NCBI GenBank assembly: GCA_942493045.1
Contig: OW818665.1
Coordinates: 3,100,001-3,164,000, forward strand
From: Teretinema sp942493045
Lineage (GTDB): Bacteria > Spirochaetota > Spirochaetia > Treponematales > Treponemataceae
Direction: 5' to 3'
DNA: 64,000 nucleotides
The notes under the pieces are model-generated. The model worked only from the letters and a program-made list of their open reading frames with translations. It was not told the origin of the DNA and did not search any database. The translations under genes were made by a program, and so were the position numbers. Each line of letters opens with the position of its first letter. The stretch's first letter is position 1. Positions 50,891-60,114 of the stretch are shown piece by piece.

Positions 50891-52479
50891 TAGTGCTGAT
50901 CGATAACTACGACTCGTTTACCTACAATGTATATCAATATCTGGCCCGCCTCTCAACCGAGGAAATCCGGGTAATCCGCAACAACGAGATTACGGTGGCG
51001 GACCTGGCGGCCCTGAATCCGACCCGCCTGGTAATTTCTCCCGGACCCGGCCGGCCCGAAGAAGCCGGTATCAGTGTGGAAGCCATCAAGTATTTTGCCG
51101 GGAAAATCCCTATTCTGGGAATATGCCTCGGGCATCAGGCTATCGGTTATGCCTTCGGCGGAAATATCGTCGGCGCCAAATTCATCAAGCACGGTATCGC
51201 CGAGGAGATGAGCCTGGACGGCAAAGGCCTGTTCCGGACAATCGGCGCGAAGGGCACCTTTACCCGCTATCATAGTCTGGTAATACAGGAGTCCTCGCTT
51301 TCCTCCGATTTTGAGGTAACGGCCCGCGCATCTGACGGCGACATTATGGGCGTGCGGCACAAGACTCTGCCGATCGAAGGCGTGCAGTTTCACCCGGAGT
51401 CGATCGCGGCCGTGCAGGGAGAAGCCCTGCTCAAGGCCTTTCTTTCTTACCGTCGCGAGGGTCTGCCTTTCAGCAAGGTACTTTCTTCCCTGATGAACGG
51501 CGTCAGTATGAGCCGTGAAACCGCGGCCCTGTTTATGGAAGATCTCACCGAAGGCTCTCTGGACGAACGCCAGACTTCGGCGATATTGACCGCGATTTCG
51601 GCCAAGGGGCCGGCGGCCGAGGAAATCGCCGGTTGCGCCGAGGTGCTGTGCCGCAAGAAAACGGCTGTACCGCTACAGGCCGAGCTTACCGACATTGTCG
51701 GGACCGGCGGGGACGGCCTCGGCAGCTTTAACATCAGTTCAATGGCCGCCCTGGTAGCCGCGGCCTGCGGCCTGCCGATCGCCAAGCACGGCAACCGCGC
51801 CGTTTCCAGCAAGTCCGGTTCCGCCGACTTTTACGAGGCCTTCGGCATAAAAATTGATAATTCGGCGGCCCGTACCGCCGAGATAATACAGAAAACCGGT
51901 TTCGGTTTTCTGTTCGCGCCGGTCTATCACAGCGCCATGCGTTTTGCCGCTCCGGTGCGCAAGCTGCTGGGCGTAAAGACCATCATGAACCTGGTCGGCC
52001 CGCTTTCCAACCCCGCCGGCGCCTGTTTCCAGATGATCGGCGTATACGACCGCTCGCTGCTCAAACCGGTGGCCGGCGCCTCCAAAATGCTCGGTTCGCG
52101 CCGGGTGATGGTGGTGTGGAGCCGGGACGGCATGGACGAGATTTCACCCTGCGCGCTGACCGAGGTGGTGGAGATCGGCGAAGACGGAACGCTCAGGGAG
52201 TACACGATCGACCCCTCCGATTTCGGTATTTCCGGGTGTTCGGAATCCGATCTGCTCGGCGGCGACGCCGCCGAGAATGTGCGCCTGGCCCGGGAAATGC
52301 TTGAAGGCAAGGGCCGTAAGGGCCTCGTTGAGGCTGTGGCCCTGAACGCCGCCGCTACCTTGTATATATCAGGCCGGGCCGCGACTTTGTCCGAAGGTTA
52401 CCAGAGCGCCAAGACCGCCCTGGCCGACGGTTCCGTTTCCCGCAAGATCGAAGAAGTGCGGGAGGCCAGCCGTGCCTGA
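50887..52479 (+). CDS. trpGD: Fused anthranilate synthase glutaminase and anthranilate phosphoribosyltransferase
   Basis: The 530-residue fusion has a TrpG glutaminase (about 1-190; VLIDNYDSFTYN, catalytic Cys in ILGICLGHQAIG, His in GVQFHPES) and a TrpD transferase (about 198-530; VGTGGDGLGSFNISSMAALV, KHGNRAVSSKSGSAD). The same fusion is known from enterobacteria. It supplies ammonia to TrpE and attaches phosphoribose to anthranilate. It overlaps trpE by four bases and trpCF by eight. Confidence 0.96.
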   Translation: MIVLIDNYDSFTYNVYQYLARLSTEEIRVIRNNEITVADLAALNPTRLVISPGPGRPEEAGISVEAIKYFAGKIPILGICLGHQAIGYAFGGNIVGAKFIKHGIAEEMSLDGKGLFRTIGAKGTFTRYHSLVIQESSLSSDFEVTARASDGDIMGVRHKTLPIEGVQFHPESIAAVQGEALLKAFLSYRREGLPFSKVLSSLMNGVSMSRETAALFMEDLTEGSLDERQTSAILTAISAKGPAAEEIAGCAEVLCRKKTAVPLQAELTDIVGTGGDGLGSFNISSMAALVAAACGLPIAKHGNRAVSSKSGSADFYEAFGIKIDNSAARTAEIIQKTGFGFLFAPVYHSAMRFAAPVRKLLGVKTIMNLVGPLSNPAGACFQMIGVYDRSLLKPVAGASKMLGSRRVMVVWSRDGMDEISPCALTEVVEIGEDGTLREYTIDPSDFGISGCSESDLLGGDAAENVRLAREMLEGKGRKGLVEAVALNAAATLYISGRAATLSEGYQSAKTALADGSVSRKIEEVREASRA

Positions 52480-54007
52480 TATCCTGGACGAGATTGTCGC
52501 CCGGCGGCGCGAAGACTATCAGCGTCTCGGGCCGACTTTCGGCTGCGATATTCCGGCCGCGCGCTGCCGCCCGATACTGCCTTTTCTGGACGGCGCCGGC
52601 ACCATTTTGGAAATTAAGCGGGCCTCGCCTTCCAAGGGGGATATCGCGCCGGATTTGGACCCGGTGACCTTAGCCGGCCAGTATCAGAGCGCCGGAACAA
52701 AAAACGTGTCGGTATTGACCGAATCGCGCTTTTTCAAGGGTTCCCTGAACGATCTGGTGGCCGTCTCCTCGAGGTATCTCACCCTTTCCTTTTTGCGCAA
52801 AGATTTTATTCTGTATGAAGATGAGCTGGAAATTTCATTTCGGGCCGGGGCCGACGCCGTATTGCTGATTGCCCGTATCCTGGATCAAGATCTATTGCTG
52901 CGCCTGGCGGCCCGCTGCCGCTCGCTGGGGATGACTCCCTTTATCGAGGTGCGCGAGGCCGGTGATCTCTCCAAGCTGCTGGCGGCAGCCAAGGCCGGCG
53001 CGGTGGTGGCCGGGGTGAATACCCGGGACCTCGCAACCTTTCGCCTGGATCCCCTGGTTCCGGCGGCCCTGCGCACCAGTCTGCCCTGCCGGACGGTTTT
53101 TGAGTCCGGCGTATCCACGCCCCGCTCCTGTCGCTTCGCCCGTCAGCTCGGGTTCGACGGTATCCTGATCGGGGAAGCCGCCGCCCGCAATCCGGACGCG
53201 GCCGGTTCTCTAGTCAGCGCCTTTATGGAAGCCCGTCCCGACTGGGTCGGCCAATTCTGGAGGGAAATCGCCCGCCGGGCTGCCGCCCGGAAGCCCGCCT
53301 CCGGCGGAAGCTTCACCCGGCCACTGGTTAAAATCTGCGGACTGACCAATACCGTTGACGCCTTGGAGGCCGCCGCCTTGGGCGCCGATCTGCTCGGCTT
53401 TGTTTTTGCCCCGAGTCCGCGCTGCGCCGACCCCATTGCCGTGCGCGCCATCGCCGCTGAGCTGGAAAGCCGCCATAAGGCTGCCGCCCGTACAGCGGGC
53501 CAGAGCGCCCCGTTGCGGCCGCTGCTCTGCGGCGTGATTGTGGACCCTGACAGTGTGCAGGCCGAAGCGGCCTTTGCCCTGGTGCGGGACGGGGTTCTGG
53601 ATGTAATTCAGTATCACGGGGAATTGCCGGAAGGCGATCTTTCGCGCATCGACGCCGCCGGCGGCAGTTACGGAATCGGCCGGTACGCGGTGGTGCGTCT
53701 GGGCCGCGAGGCCGACCTGGAACGTATTGACGAGCTGATCCGCAACGGCGAGCCGCGTGTCCTGGTCGACGCCCGGGTGGAAGGGATAGCCGGCGGTACC
53801 GGGAAAACCATACCGCGGTCGCTGGTGCGCGCCGCCGCTGAAAAGCTGCCTCTGTGGCTGGCCGGCGGCATTACGCCGTTGAATGTCAGAAAGTATATTG
53901 ATGAATTATCACCGGAGCTGATCGACGTTTCCAGCGGACTGGAGTCCGTAGCCGGGAAAAAAGATCATGCTCTGCTCAAATCATTTTTCAGGGAGATTGC
54001 CGGATGA
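52472..54007 (+). CDS. trpCF: Fused indole-3-glycerol phosphate synthase and phosphoribosylanthranilate isomerase
   Basis: The 511-residue fusion has TrpC (about 1-260; ILEIKRASPSKGDIAP, VLTESRFFKGSL, FLRKDFI, FESGVSTPRS) followed by TrpF (about 285-511; VKICGLTNTVDALEAAALGADLLGFVF, ending in the phosphate-binding GGITPLNVRKYI). It carries out the two consecutive steps from phosphoribosyl-anthranilate to indole-glycerol phosphate. The linker (about 260-285) is Ala/Arg-rich. It overlaps trpB by four bases. Confidence 0.95.
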   Translation: MPDILDEIVARRREDYQRLGPTFGCDIPAARCRPILPFLDGAGTILEIKRASPSKGDIAPDLDPVTLAGQYQSAGTKNVSVLTESRFFKGSLNDLVAVSSRYLTLSFLRKDFILYEDELEISFRAGADAVLLIARILDQDLLLRLAARCRSLGMTPFIEVREAGDLSKLLAAAKAGAVVAGVNTRDLATFRLDPLVPAALRTSLPCRTVFESGVSTPRSCRFARQLGFDGILIGEAAARNPDAAGSLVSAFMEARPDWVGQFWREIARRAAARKPASGGSFTRPLVKICGLTNTVDALEAAALGADLLGFVFAPSPRCADPIAVRAIAAELESRHKAAARTAGQSAPLRPLLCGVIVDPDSVQAEAAFALVRDGVLDVIQYHGELPEGDLSRIDAAGGSYGIGRYAVVRLGREADLERIDELIRNGEPRVLVDARVEGIAGGTGKTIPRSLVRAAAEKLPLWLAGGITPLNVRKYIDELSPELIDVSSGLESVAGKKDHALLKSFFREIAG

Positions 54008-55266
54008 GTACCAATGGATATTTTAACCGCTTCGGGGGCCGCTACGTGGCCGAGGTACTGCGCCGGCCGCTGGATGAGCTGGAAGCTGCCTTCGCGCGCG
54101 CGTTGACCGAAAAAGATTTTATAGATGAACTGGAACAGCTGCGCGCCGACTTTATCGGCCGGCCGACGCCTCTGCTGTATGCCGGAAACGCTACGCGCGA
54201 GATCGGCGGCGCGCCGATCTACATAAAAATGGAAGGACTCGCTCATACCGGCGCGCATAAAATCAACAACGCCATCGGCCAGGCTTTGCTGGCCAAACGG
54301 ATGGGCAAGAAGCGCATCATCGCCGAAACCGGCGCCGGTCAGCACGGTCTGGCGACCGCCGCGGCCTGCGCCCGGCTGGCCCTGGAATGCGTGGTGTACA
54401 TGGGCGAAGTTGACGTCCGCCGCCAGCAGCCCAACGTGGCGGCCATGGAATTGTACGGCGCCAGGGTCGTGCCGGTGCGTTCCGGGTCGCGTACCCTCAA
54501 GGACGCCATCAACGAAGCGATGCGCGACTGGGCCGCCAGTTTTGACAATACCCATTACCTGATCGGCTCGGCCCTGGGACCGGCCCCTTTCCCGGACATG
54601 GTGCGTACCTTTCAGTCTGTAATCGGCAAGGAAACCATGGCTCAAGCCAGCGAGCGGGGTTTGAAGATCGATACCCTGGTAGCCTGCGTCGGCGGCGGTT
54701 CCAACGCCATCGGCTTTTTTTCGCCCTTTACCAGCCTCAATGAGCCCCGTCTGGTCGGCGTGGAAGCCGGCGGAATCGGGCCGGCCTATGGCGAACATGC
54801 CGTGCGCATGAGCGGTCAGGGTTCGGAGGACGGCATCGTACACGGTTATAAAAGCCGCTTTCTGGTGGACGGGGACGGTCAGCTGGCCGAAACCCGCTCG
54901 ATCTCGGCAGGCCTGGATTATCCGGGTATCGGGCCTGAGCTGGCATCCCTCGGCGAGAGCGGCCGTATCGAATTTACCAGCGTCGGTGACGCCGAAGCCC
55001 TGGAGGCGGTCAAATTCTTCGCGCGGACTGAAGGCGTGATTTTCGCCCTGGAAAGCGCCCATGCCGGGGCCGCGGCCCTGCGTCTGGCCCGGGATAATCC
55101 GAACGGCGGGGCGATTATCGTCAACATGTCCGGCCGCGGCGATAAGGACATCTTTATTACCTCTCCGCTGTTCCGGCCGGAGCAATGGAAGAACTTTTTA
55201 CGTCTGGAACTGGAGCGGCTGGAAACGGGCGCGGAAATTCACGCTTTCGGCGGAGGAAACAAATGA
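54004..55266 (+). CDS. trpB: Tryptophan synthase beta chain
   Basis: The 420-residue protein has the PLP lysine in GAHKINNAIGQALLAK, the AETGAGQHGLATA segment, and the phosphate-binding loop VACVGGGSNAIG. These are typical of the standard TrpB1 form, which works with TrpA. It condenses indole with serine. It overlaps trpC-F and trpA by four bases each, so all chains of the pathway are translationally linked. Confidence 0.97.
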   Translation: MSTNGYFNRFGGRYVAEVLRRPLDELEAAFARALTEKDFIDELEQLRADFIGRPTPLLYAGNATREIGGAPIYIKMEGLAHTGAHKINNAIGQALLAKRMGKKRIIAETGAGQHGLATAAACARLALECVVYMGEVDVRRQQPNVAAMELYGARVVPVRSGSRTLKDAINEAMRDWAASFDNTHYLIGSALGPAPFPDMVRTFQSVIGKETMAQASERGLKIDTLVACVGGGSNAIGFFSPFTSLNEPRLVGVEAGGIGPAYGEHAVRMSGQGSEDGIVHGYKSRFLVDGDGQLAETRSISAGLDYPGIGPELASLGESGRIEFTSVGDAEALEAVKFFARTEGVIFALESAHAGAAALRLARDNPNGGAIIVNMSGRGDKDIFITSPLFRPEQWKNFLRLELERLETGAEIHAFGGGNK

Positions 55267-56054
55267 GCGCGCAAGATAATTCACTGATCGCGGAACGGGC
55301 GCCGGTACGGGTGATGGCCCATCTGGTGGCCGGCTTTCCGGATACCGAAATCGCCCGCGCCGCTGCCCGGGGCCTGGCCGAAGGCGGTGTTTCCTGTTTT
55401 GAAATTCAGCTGCCTTTCAGCGATCCCAGCGCTGACGGCCCGGCCATTCAGGGCGCCTGCGCCTCCGTTTTGGAGAGGGGCTATCGCGTTCAAGAGGGCT
55501 TGGCCTTTGTCTCCGAATTGCGAGCCACCTGGCCGGATATTCCGGTTTATATTATGACCTACGCCAACCTGGCTTTTCATGCCGGTATTGAGCGCTTTGT
55601 GGAAAATTGTCGCGCTGCCGGCGTTTCTGGCCTGATCATTCCGGATCTGCCCTTTGACAGCGATGAAGGCCTTTCGACGGCCTGTACCCGCCATGGTCTG
55701 ATAAACATTCCGGTGGCGGCTCCGTCAATGAGCGAAGCGCGGTTGAAGCTGCTGGCCAATCAGGGCTTTCCGCTGCTATATGCCGCTTTACGCGCCGGAA
55801 TAACCGGTCAGAAAACGGAAATAGACGGACTTACCCGCTCCTTTTTAGCGGCGGCCGGTGCCGGCGGCAGCCGTCTGCTCGGTGGTTTCGGCATCCGCAC
55901 CGCGGAACAGTCCCAATCGCTGTCTTCGAGCGTGTACGCCGTTGTCGCCGGATCGATCTTCGTGGAGACCATTGCCGCCGCGGCTCCCGCCGGATCCGAA
56001 GCGGTTCGCGTTGCGGTAGCGGCAAAAGCTAGGGAATTAACCGGTAAGAAGTGA
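55263..56054 (+). CDS. trpA: Tryptophan synthase alpha chain
   Basis: ATG 55263 overlaps the trpB stop (ATGA); the frame continues upstream inside trpB. The 263-residue protein has the catalytic region FEIQLPFSDPSADGPAIQ (Glu and Asp), the GLIIPDLPFDSDE loop, and LLGGFGIRTAEQ for phosphate binding. It splits indole-glycerol phosphate and channels indole to TrpB. It ends the trp operon; the kinase gene starts at the same bases (TGATG) but may have its own promoter inside this junction. Confidence 0.96.
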   Translation: MSAQDNSLIAERAPVRVMAHLVAGFPDTEIARAAARGLAEGGVSCFEIQLPFSDPSADGPAIQGACASVLERGYRVQEGLAFVSELRATWPDIPVYIMTYANLAFHAGIERFVENCRAAGVSGLIIPDLPFDSDEGLSTACTRHGLINIPVAAPSMSEARLKLLANQGFPLLYAALRAGITGQKTEIDGLTRSFLAAAGAGGSRLLGGFGIRTAEQSQSLSSSVYAVVAGSIFVETIAAAAPAGSEAVRVAVAAKARELTGKK

Positions 56055-57874
56055 TGGCTTGGAATCCCGGTTTGCATTTTGCAACGCAAAGCGCTTATAC
56101 TAACACCGTGAGTAAGCTGTATCGCCTGATTTTAATTTTTTTGGCCATCATACTGGTTGTTTTTAGTGCTTTTATGATTTTCTCTTTACGGTCCCCCGGG
56201 GTAAGTCTTTTTCCGTTGCGGTTACCGGTAAATAATACGCTTATTTTTATTCATGCTGCCGCTTTTTCAGCTCTGTCCCTGATATTAATCCTGCTCTTGC
56301 TTGTTTCAATCCGGCGGTTCGGCCGGGAGGAACGCCGCCATAAAAGCCTTTCCGGCCTGTACGACTCCGTGTTTTCGCAAATGACGACCGGTTTGCTGGT
56401 TATAAACGAAAAAGGGTTGATAAAGTATCTGAATCCGGCCTGCGCCCGCATCCTGGAGCGTGAAAACCGCGACCTGCTGGTGAATCGTTCTTATGAAATT
56501 CTGCTCGATCCGGTATTGCTGCAGGTTAAGGATCGTTTGGAACGCAGTATGGCCTGTTATGAGGAGTTTTCCACCGAGTACCGGGTGTATCTCTCTTCCG
56601 GTCTGCTGTCCGTGCGGGTTTCGCTGACCCATTTTTCGGATGCCAACCTCGGACGGGTTTCGGTTATCGCCCTGGAGGACAAGACGGCCGAAGCCGAAGC
56701 CAAGCGCAAATTATCGCAACAGCTTGAAGAAACCCGGCGCTACGCCATGTCCAAGGATAACTTTTTTTCTAACATGAGCCATGAGATCCGCACTCCGATC
56801 AACGCCATCCTGGGAATGACCTATTTCCTCAAAAAATCGGTAAAAGGCGATAAATCTCTGGAATATGTGCAGAAGATCGAAAACGCCTCGGATATCCTGC
56901 TCGGGGTGGTCAATGATATTTTGGATTTCTCAAAGATGCGGGAGCATAAATTCAGCCTGAAAAGCGAGACTTTTGAGCTGATGGAAATTCGAAAAATCCT
57001 GCTGGACCTTTTCGCCTTCAAGGCCGAAGAAAAGGGACTGAAGCTGACTCTTTCTTTTTTATGCGAAGACGGCTACGAAGTGCTCGCGGACCAATTCCGC
57101 CTCACTCAGGTGTATATGAACCTGATCGGCAACGCCATCAAGTTTACGGATTCCGGCTCGGTGACGGTAGAGGTGAAGCCGGAACGGGACGGTGAAAAGA
57201 TCATTCTGCGCAGCAGTGTTACCGACACCGGTTGCGGCTTGAGCGAGGAAAGCATTTCCAAGCTATTTACCGACTTTGAGCAGTTCGGTGAAGTATTGCT
57301 GAAGCGCCATGAGGGTACCGGACTGGGTTTGGCGATCAGTAAACGCCTAGTGGAGCTGATGAACGGCGTAATTTGGGTGGACAGCGCCCCGGCGGAGGGC
57401 TCAACCTTTCATTTTGTGGTGGTGTTGGATCCTCCCGCGCCGCGCACAGCCCTCCGGGCGAACTTTCCGGCCGCGCTGATCCGGAAACGCACCGGCCATA
57501 TTCTGCTGGTTGAGGATAATGAGATAAACGCCGAAATCGCTTCCGAGTTCCTGCGCGAAATGGAATATACCGTGGAACGCTCCAACGACGGAGCCGAAGC
57601 CGTAGCCCGCTCCCGCACTGTCCCTCCCGATTATTTCGACGCCGTGCTGATGGATATTCACATGCCGCGCATGAACGGGTATGATGCTGCCAGGATACTG
57701 CGGGACGAGATCGGCTTAACCTGTCCGATCATCGCTGTAAGCGCTACGACGGAAGAGGAAAACCGGACCGCCGCGGACGCGGGTCTGTTTGCCGGCTACA
57801 TCCTCAAACCCTATAGTCAGAAAATGTTCCAGGCGCTATTCGGGGAAGATTTCCCCCGCCTTGCACGGGAGTAA
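56054..57874 (+). CDS. Hybrid sensor histidine kinase with C-terminal receiver
   Basis: The 606-residue protein starts at ATG 56054, overlapping the trpA stop; a GTG at 56108 directly after a -10 box is an alternative that removes an uninformative 18-residue extension. Two membrane helices (about 24-46 and 64-90) enclose a short periplasmic loop. A PAS domain (about 100-215), HisKA (NMSHEIRTPINAIL), HATPase (NLIGNAIKFTD, DTGCGL, GTGLGLAISK) and a receiver (LLVEDNEINAEIA, phospho-acceptor in VLMDIHMPRMNG, YILKPYS) follow. The trigger is unknown. The gene ends three bases before a thioesterase gene. Confidence 0.92.
   Translation: MAWNPGLHFATQSAYTNTVSKLYRLILIFLAIILVVFSAFMIFSLRSPGVSLFPLRLPVNNTLIFIHAAAFSALSLILILLLLVSIRRFGREERRHKSLSGLYDSVFSQMTTGLLVINEKGLIKYLNPACARILERENRDLLVNRSYEILLDPVLLQVKDRLERSMACYEEFSTEYRVYLSSGLLSVRVSLTHFSDANLGRVSVIALEDKTAEAEAKRKLSQQLEETRRYAMSKDNFFSNMSHEIRTPINAILGMTYFLKKSVKGDKSLEYVQKIENASDILLGVVNDILDFSKMREHKFSLKSETFELMEIRKILLDLFAFKAEEKGLKLTLSFLCEDGYEVLADQFRLTQVYMNLIGNAIKFTDSGSVTVEVKPERDGEKIILRSSVTDTGCGLSEESISKLFTDFEQFGEVLLKRHEGTGLGLAISKRLVELMNGVIWVDSAPAEGSTFHFVVVLDPPAPRTALRANFPAALIRKRTGHILLVEDNEINAEIASEFLREMEYTVERSNDGAEAVARSRTVPPDYFDAVLMDIHMPRMNGYDAARILRDEIGLTCPIIAVSATTEEENRTAADAGLFAGYILKPYSQKMFQALFGEDFPRLARE
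56072..56101 (+). promoter_or_regulatory. Possible internal promoter for the hybrid kinase, leaderless geometry
   Basis: TTGCAT (56072-56077), 18-base spacer, TATACT (56096-56101). A GTG in the kinase frame begins at 56108, six bases after the -10 box, and is directly followed by the first membrane helix. Confidence 0.4.
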
Positions 57875-57877
57875 TAA

Positions 57878-58279
57878 ATGGATACCTATACACTGGTGCG
57901 CACCGAGCACCTTAATCATCACGGTAAGCTATTCGGCGGGCAGTTGCTGAAATGGGTCGATGAATTCGCCTGGCTGGCCGCGGCCCGGGATTTTTGCGGT
58001 TCAATTCTGGTGACCCGCGCCATGGAAAACAGCGAGTTCAAGCATGCCGTGCCGAACGGCTCTATTTTACGGTTCCGCATTGAACAGTCCCATGTCGGAA
58101 CAACTTCAGCCCTGTATACCGTTGACGTCTACGCCGACGCGCCCGGGGAAACCGTGGAAAAACATATCTTTTCGAACCGGGTAACCTTCGTTTCCGTCGA
58201 CGAATCCGGAGAAAAAACCCCCTTGAATCAAAGCGGCGGTAAATTTTACCGTTGTACAAATTGTGGAGAAAATCAATGA
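57878..58279 (+). CDS. Hot-dog fold acyl-CoA thioesterase (YciA-like)
   Basis: The 133-residue protein matches the acyl-CoA thioesterase YciA/BACH group: HLNHHGKLFGGQLLKWVDEFAWLAAARD carries the hot-dog helix and catalytic Asp/Glu region, and RFRIEQSHVGTTSALYTVDV the central strands. It cleaves acyl-CoA thioesters. The last part, YRCTNCGENQ, forms a CxxC tail that is not usual for the family. The end overlaps aroA by four bases (ATGA). Confidence 0.88.
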   Translation: MDTYTLVRTEHLNHHGKLFGGQLLKWVDEFAWLAAARDFCGSILVTRAMENSEFKHAVPNGSILRFRIEQSHVGTTSALYTVDVYADAPGETVEKHIFSNRVTFVSVDESGEKTPLNQSGGKFYRCTNCGENQ

Positions 58280-59601
58280 AAGTTATTGCCAGAAAAGCCT
58301 CTCTCTATGGCAGCGTCGGCGTGCCCGGCTCGAAAAGTCATACCATCCGCGCGGTGATCATGGCTACCTTGGCCTCAGGCACCTCCCGGATCCATAATCC
58401 GCTGCCCAGCGCCGACTGTCTTTCGGCCCTTGATGTGGTGCGCGCCTTCGGTGCCCGGGTTGAAATAGCTGATGGCCTGTGGGTGGTTACCGCCCCAGAA
58501 GAGGGTCTGAGGGTGCCGGCGCGGGTTGTCGATGTCGGTGATTCCGGCTCAGTGCTGTATTTTATGACGCCGATTGCCGCTACCCTGCCGGGCTGGACAG
58601 TGCTGACCGGCGACGCGTCAATCTGTACCCGGCCGATCAAAGGTCTATTGGAAGCTTTAAATAGCTTGGGCGCCGAGGGCTTTACCACCAGGCTGGACAG
58701 CGCCGCCCCGCCGGCGGTAATCCGCGGCCCGTTCAAAGCCGGCCGGGTAGTGTTGGAAGGTAACCTTTCCCAGTATGTCAGCGGCATCATGATGGCCGCG
58801 CCGCGTATTCAGGGAACTACGACGATCGAGTTGACCAATCCCAAGGAAAAACCTTTTTTAAAGATGACCTGCGACTGGCTGGCCTCGGTCGGTATCACCG
58901 TATCCTATGACACCGAAAATCTCGATCGGTTCGAGATCACCGGGCCGCAGAGTTACCGGAACTTTGAGCGTACCATCCCTTCGGACTGGGAGGGAGTGGC
59001 TTTCCCGCTGGTGGCGGCGGTAATTACCGGCTCGCTGCTGGAAATACACGGAATCGACTGCTCCGGCAGCCAGGGCGACGCCGCCATCGTGGATATCCTG
59101 CAGGCCATGGGCGCCGATATACAGCTGGATCAGGAACGCGCGGTGCTGGTGGTCAACGGTTCTTCCGGCAATCCCCGTCCGGATCGCGTAGCCCTGAGCG
59201 GTGGCACCTTCAATTGCGCCGGTTTCCCGGACGCTGTGCCTTCCCTGGCCGTGGCGGCCTGTTTTGCCGAAGGCGACACCGTTTTGACCGATATCAGCGT
59301 CTGCCGTCTCAAAGAAACCGACCGCATTACCCTGATGCGGCAGGAACTGGGCAAGCTGGGGGCGCATCTGGAGGAAGGGCCGGATTTTCTGGTTATTCAT
59401 GGTAACGGCGGGCGCACCCTGCACGGCGGCGAAGTGCAGAGTCATGATGACCACCGTATCGCCATGGCCCTGGCGGTGGCCGGCCTGGCCATTCCCGGCG
59501 AGGGCGTGACCGTTCATGAGGCCGAATGCTGCGCGGTTTCTTTTCCGGACTTTTACCAGATCCTGAATACCGCGGGTTCTGGATTTATTTGCATTCCCTA
59601 G
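58276..59601 (+). CDS. aroA: 3-phosphoshikimate 1-carboxyvinyltransferase (EPSP synthase)
   Basis: ATG 58276 follows GTGGAGA and overlaps the thioesterase stop. The 441-residue protein has the two-domain EPSP synthase plan: GVPGSKSHTIRA (Lys20, Ser21, Arg25), LSQYVSGIM, FPDAVPSLAVAA (Asp), RLKETDRI and HDDHRIAMAL. It makes the precursor of chorismate, which feeds the trp operon nearby. The loop normally G-N-[AS]-G-T-x-x-R reads GDSGSVLYF (residues 88-96), so the conserved Arg appears replaced by Tyr. Function is still likely because the other key residues are kept. Confidence 0.93.
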   Translation: MKVIARKASLYGSVGVPGSKSHTIRAVIMATLASGTSRIHNPLPSADCLSALDVVRAFGARVEIADGLWVVTAPEEGLRVPARVVDVGDSGSVLYFMTPIAATLPGWTVLTGDASICTRPIKGLLEALNSLGAEGFTTRLDSAAPPAVIRGPFKAGRVVLEGNLSQYVSGIMMAAPRIQGTTTIELTNPKEKPFLKMTCDWLASVGITVSYDTENLDRFEITGPQSYRNFERTIPSDWEGVAFPLVAAVITGSLLEIHGIDCSGSQGDAAIVDILQAMGADIQLDQERAVLVVNGSSGNPRPDRVALSGGTFNCAGFPDAVPSLAVAACFAEGDTVLTDISVCRLKETDRITLMRQELGKLGAHLEEGPDFLVIHGNGGRTLHGGEVQSHDDHRIAMALAVAGLAIPGEGVTVHEAECCAVSFPDFYQILNTAGSGFICIP

Positions 59602-59617
59602 AGGGCTGTAGTATTCT
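59589..59617 (+). promoter_or_regulatory. Probable promoter of the VOC gene
   Basis: TTGCAT (59589-59594), 17-base spacer, TATTCT (59612-59617), overlapping the 3' end of aroA and 50 bases before the TTG start. Confidence 0.4.
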
Positions 59618-59666
59618 GATTAAGAGTATTGTTCCGCAATACGGTTCCCAAAAAGGAGTGTTCATT

Positions 59667-60029
59667 TTGAAACTGAAAAGCGTGGTTATCCGGACAGGCG
59701 ACATCAAGAAATCGATCGATTTTTACGAGCAGGTACTCGGTTTTACTTTTGATTCCATGATTTCCGCCGCTCCAGGCAAACAGATTGCCTTTCTGACGGA
59801 TAAGGCCTCCGGAAGCACCATTGAACTGCTGCATAACGAGAAGGGTAAATCGATCTCGGCCGGCAGCGTTTCGATGACCTTTGTGGTGGAACAGATCGGC
59901 GAGGCCGAAAAGTTTTTAATTCAGCATAATGTGCGCATCCTTTCTTCGCCGCGGACGGTCAAGGCCGGCAAGAAGATCATGACCGCCGTCGATCCAAATG
60001 GCGTGGAACTGGACTTTATTGAAGAATAG
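59667..60029 (+). CDS. VOC-superfamily (glyoxalase-like) protein
   Basis: The start is TTG 59667, eight bases after AAGGAG; there is no ATG at the beginning of the conserved domain. The 120-residue protein is one vicinal-oxygen-chelate domain: VVIRTGDIKKSIDFYEQVLGFTF, GSTIELLHN and MTAVDPNGVELDFIEE. The conserved metal-binding first His is replaced (RTGD), as in several non-glyoxalase VOC proteins; the C-terminal Glu is present. Function is unknown: detoxification, dioxygenase or antibiotic binding are family options. Confidence 0.82.
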   Translation: MKLKSVVIRTGDIKKSIDFYEQVLGFTFDSMISAAPGKQIAFLTDKASGSTIELLHNEKGKSISAGSVSMTFVVEQIGEAEKFLIQHNVRILSSPRTVKAGKKIMTAVDPNGVELDFIEE

Positions 60030-60062
60030 CGGCCTCTTCGGTCCGAAAAGAGCGCGAAAATC

Positions 60063-60091
60063 TTGTTTTTGGCCCGGTGGCAAGATATACT
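60063..60091 (+). promoter_or_regulatory. Promoter of the lpoB-like gene
   Basis: TTGTTT (60063-60068), 17-base spacer, TATACT (60086-60091), 23 bases before ATG 60115, which has a strong GAGGAGGA ribosome-binding site. Confidence 0.55.
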
Positions 60092-60114
60092 GAGTGTTAT
60101 CTGAGGAGGATTTA

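Noticed and set aside
53965..55185. Long 406-codon minus-strand open frame
   Set aside because: It is antisense to trpB and has no recognisable domain.
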